Below, piece after piece: positions 63,592 through 64,000 of a DNA stretch of 64,000 nucleotides. The position numbers and the translations under genes are program-made. This DNA is from Photorhabdus noenieputensis (lineage in GTDB: Bacteria > Pseudomonadota > Gammaproteobacteria > Enterobacterales > Enterobacteriaceae), in NCBI RefSeq assembly GCF_018448935.1, contig NZ_RCWC01000006.1:106777-170776 (forward strand), written 5' to 3'. Under the pieces are notes generated by a model. That model saw nothing but the letters and a program-made list of their open reading frames with translations, was not told where the DNA came from and ran no database searches. Every line of letters starts with the position of its first letter. Positions within the stretch are counted from its first letter, which is position 1.

Positions 63592-64000
63592 TTAACTGAA
63601 GGGATTCTCAGGCCAGGGAAGCAGCTCATTCAGCCGGCTGTTCGGCCAGGAAGGCAGCCGACTGAGGACATCACGTAACCAGACCCAGGGCTCATGTCCG
63701 TTGGCTTTGGCTGTTTCCAGCAGGCTCATTATCATGGCCGCCCGTTGCCCCGCGGCCAGTGAACCCGCAAAAAGCCAGTTCTTTCGGCCGAGCGCCACAC
63801 CCCGGACCGCATTCTCCGCCCGGTTGTTGTCTATCGGCACCCGGCCGTCATCCAGATAACACACCAGCGCCGACCAGCGCTTCAGCGTGTAATCTATCGC
63901 TTTGCGTAACCCGGAGTTGGGTGCCGTTTGGGTCTGCATCGTCTGCAACCAGGACCGGAACTCATTCAGCCACGGCCGGGCATAACGCTGTCGCCACTGA
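63592..64000 (-). mobile_element. IS66-family transposase (TnpC) C-terminal part, runs off the window
   Basis: The frame is open to the window end and reads RQRYARPWLNEFRSWLQ, VPIDNNRAENAVRGVALGRKNWLFAGS, RAAMIMSLLETAKANGHEPW and WLRDVLSRLP. The Glu in NRAEN is the last residue of the DDE triad. Typical IS66 TnpC C-terminus. Whether the element is complete cannot be seen. Confidence 0.9.

Overview
The window looks like chromosome of an insect-pathogenic enterobacterium, most likely Photorhabdus (possibly Xenorhabdus). It combines a standard enteric core (menFDHBCE, nuoA-N, lrhA/hexA, alaA, yfbR, yfbS, yfbV, ackA-pta, astCADBE) with a XaxAB/PaxAB-type two-component pore-forming toxin, an ERIC element, orphan polymorphic-toxin modules and toxin-antitoxin relics. 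All calls come from reading the sequence; no database search was run.
Layout. (1) 1-8.3 kb is accessory DNA. It holds three tandem CdiI-like immunity genes and the orphan C-terminal nuclease domain of a CdiA-type toxin, then a second toxin-tip/immunity pair cut off by an IS630 fragment. A decayed surface-sugar cluster follows (PseG-like remnant, PhyH-type dioxygenase with two lesions, intact Gfo/Idh/MocA oxidoreductase), then a VapBC relic and a broken second copy of the immunity gene. (2) 8.5-13.1 kb: tyrP with two TyrR-like boxes, yfaZ, katA and a small DUF4258/HTH toxin-antitoxin-like pair. (3) 13.1-20.2 kb: the complete menaquinone cluster menF-D-H-B-C-E on the minus strand. (4) 20.3-23.6 kb: about 0.96 kb of AT-rich non-coding DNA, then xaxA-xaxB on the plus strand. 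(5) 23.6-38.6 kb: nuoA-N (complex I, fused nuoCD) on the minus strand, with lrhA/hexA upstream. (6) 41-50 kb: alaA, yfbR, yfbS, yfbV, ackA, pta. (7) 50.2-54.4 kb: a second accessory patch with a RES-domain toxin convergent to its HTH partner, a 16-codon HicB remnant, two paralogous secreted cysteine-rich proteins of unknown function and an ERIC element. (8) 54.5-62.2 kb: astCADBE plus a CycA-like permease, preceded by a cluster of palindromic sites. (9) 63.3-64 kb: the end of an IS66-family element, with its terminal sequence present three times in a row.
How the genes fit together. Men enzymes supply menaquinone for anaerobic respiration, and Nuo oxidises NADH and reduces quinone while pumping protons. 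AckA-Pta interconvert acetyl-CoA and acetate, and the Ast enzymes turn arginine into glutamate and succinate as a nitrogen and carbon source. LrhA/HexA is known in Photorhabdus and Xenorhabdus as a global repressor of secondary metabolism and virulence traits. XaxAB is the clearest virulence factor. The least understood parts are the paired secreted proteins at 51.9-53.8 kb, the reduced CDI modules at the left end and the convergent RES module.
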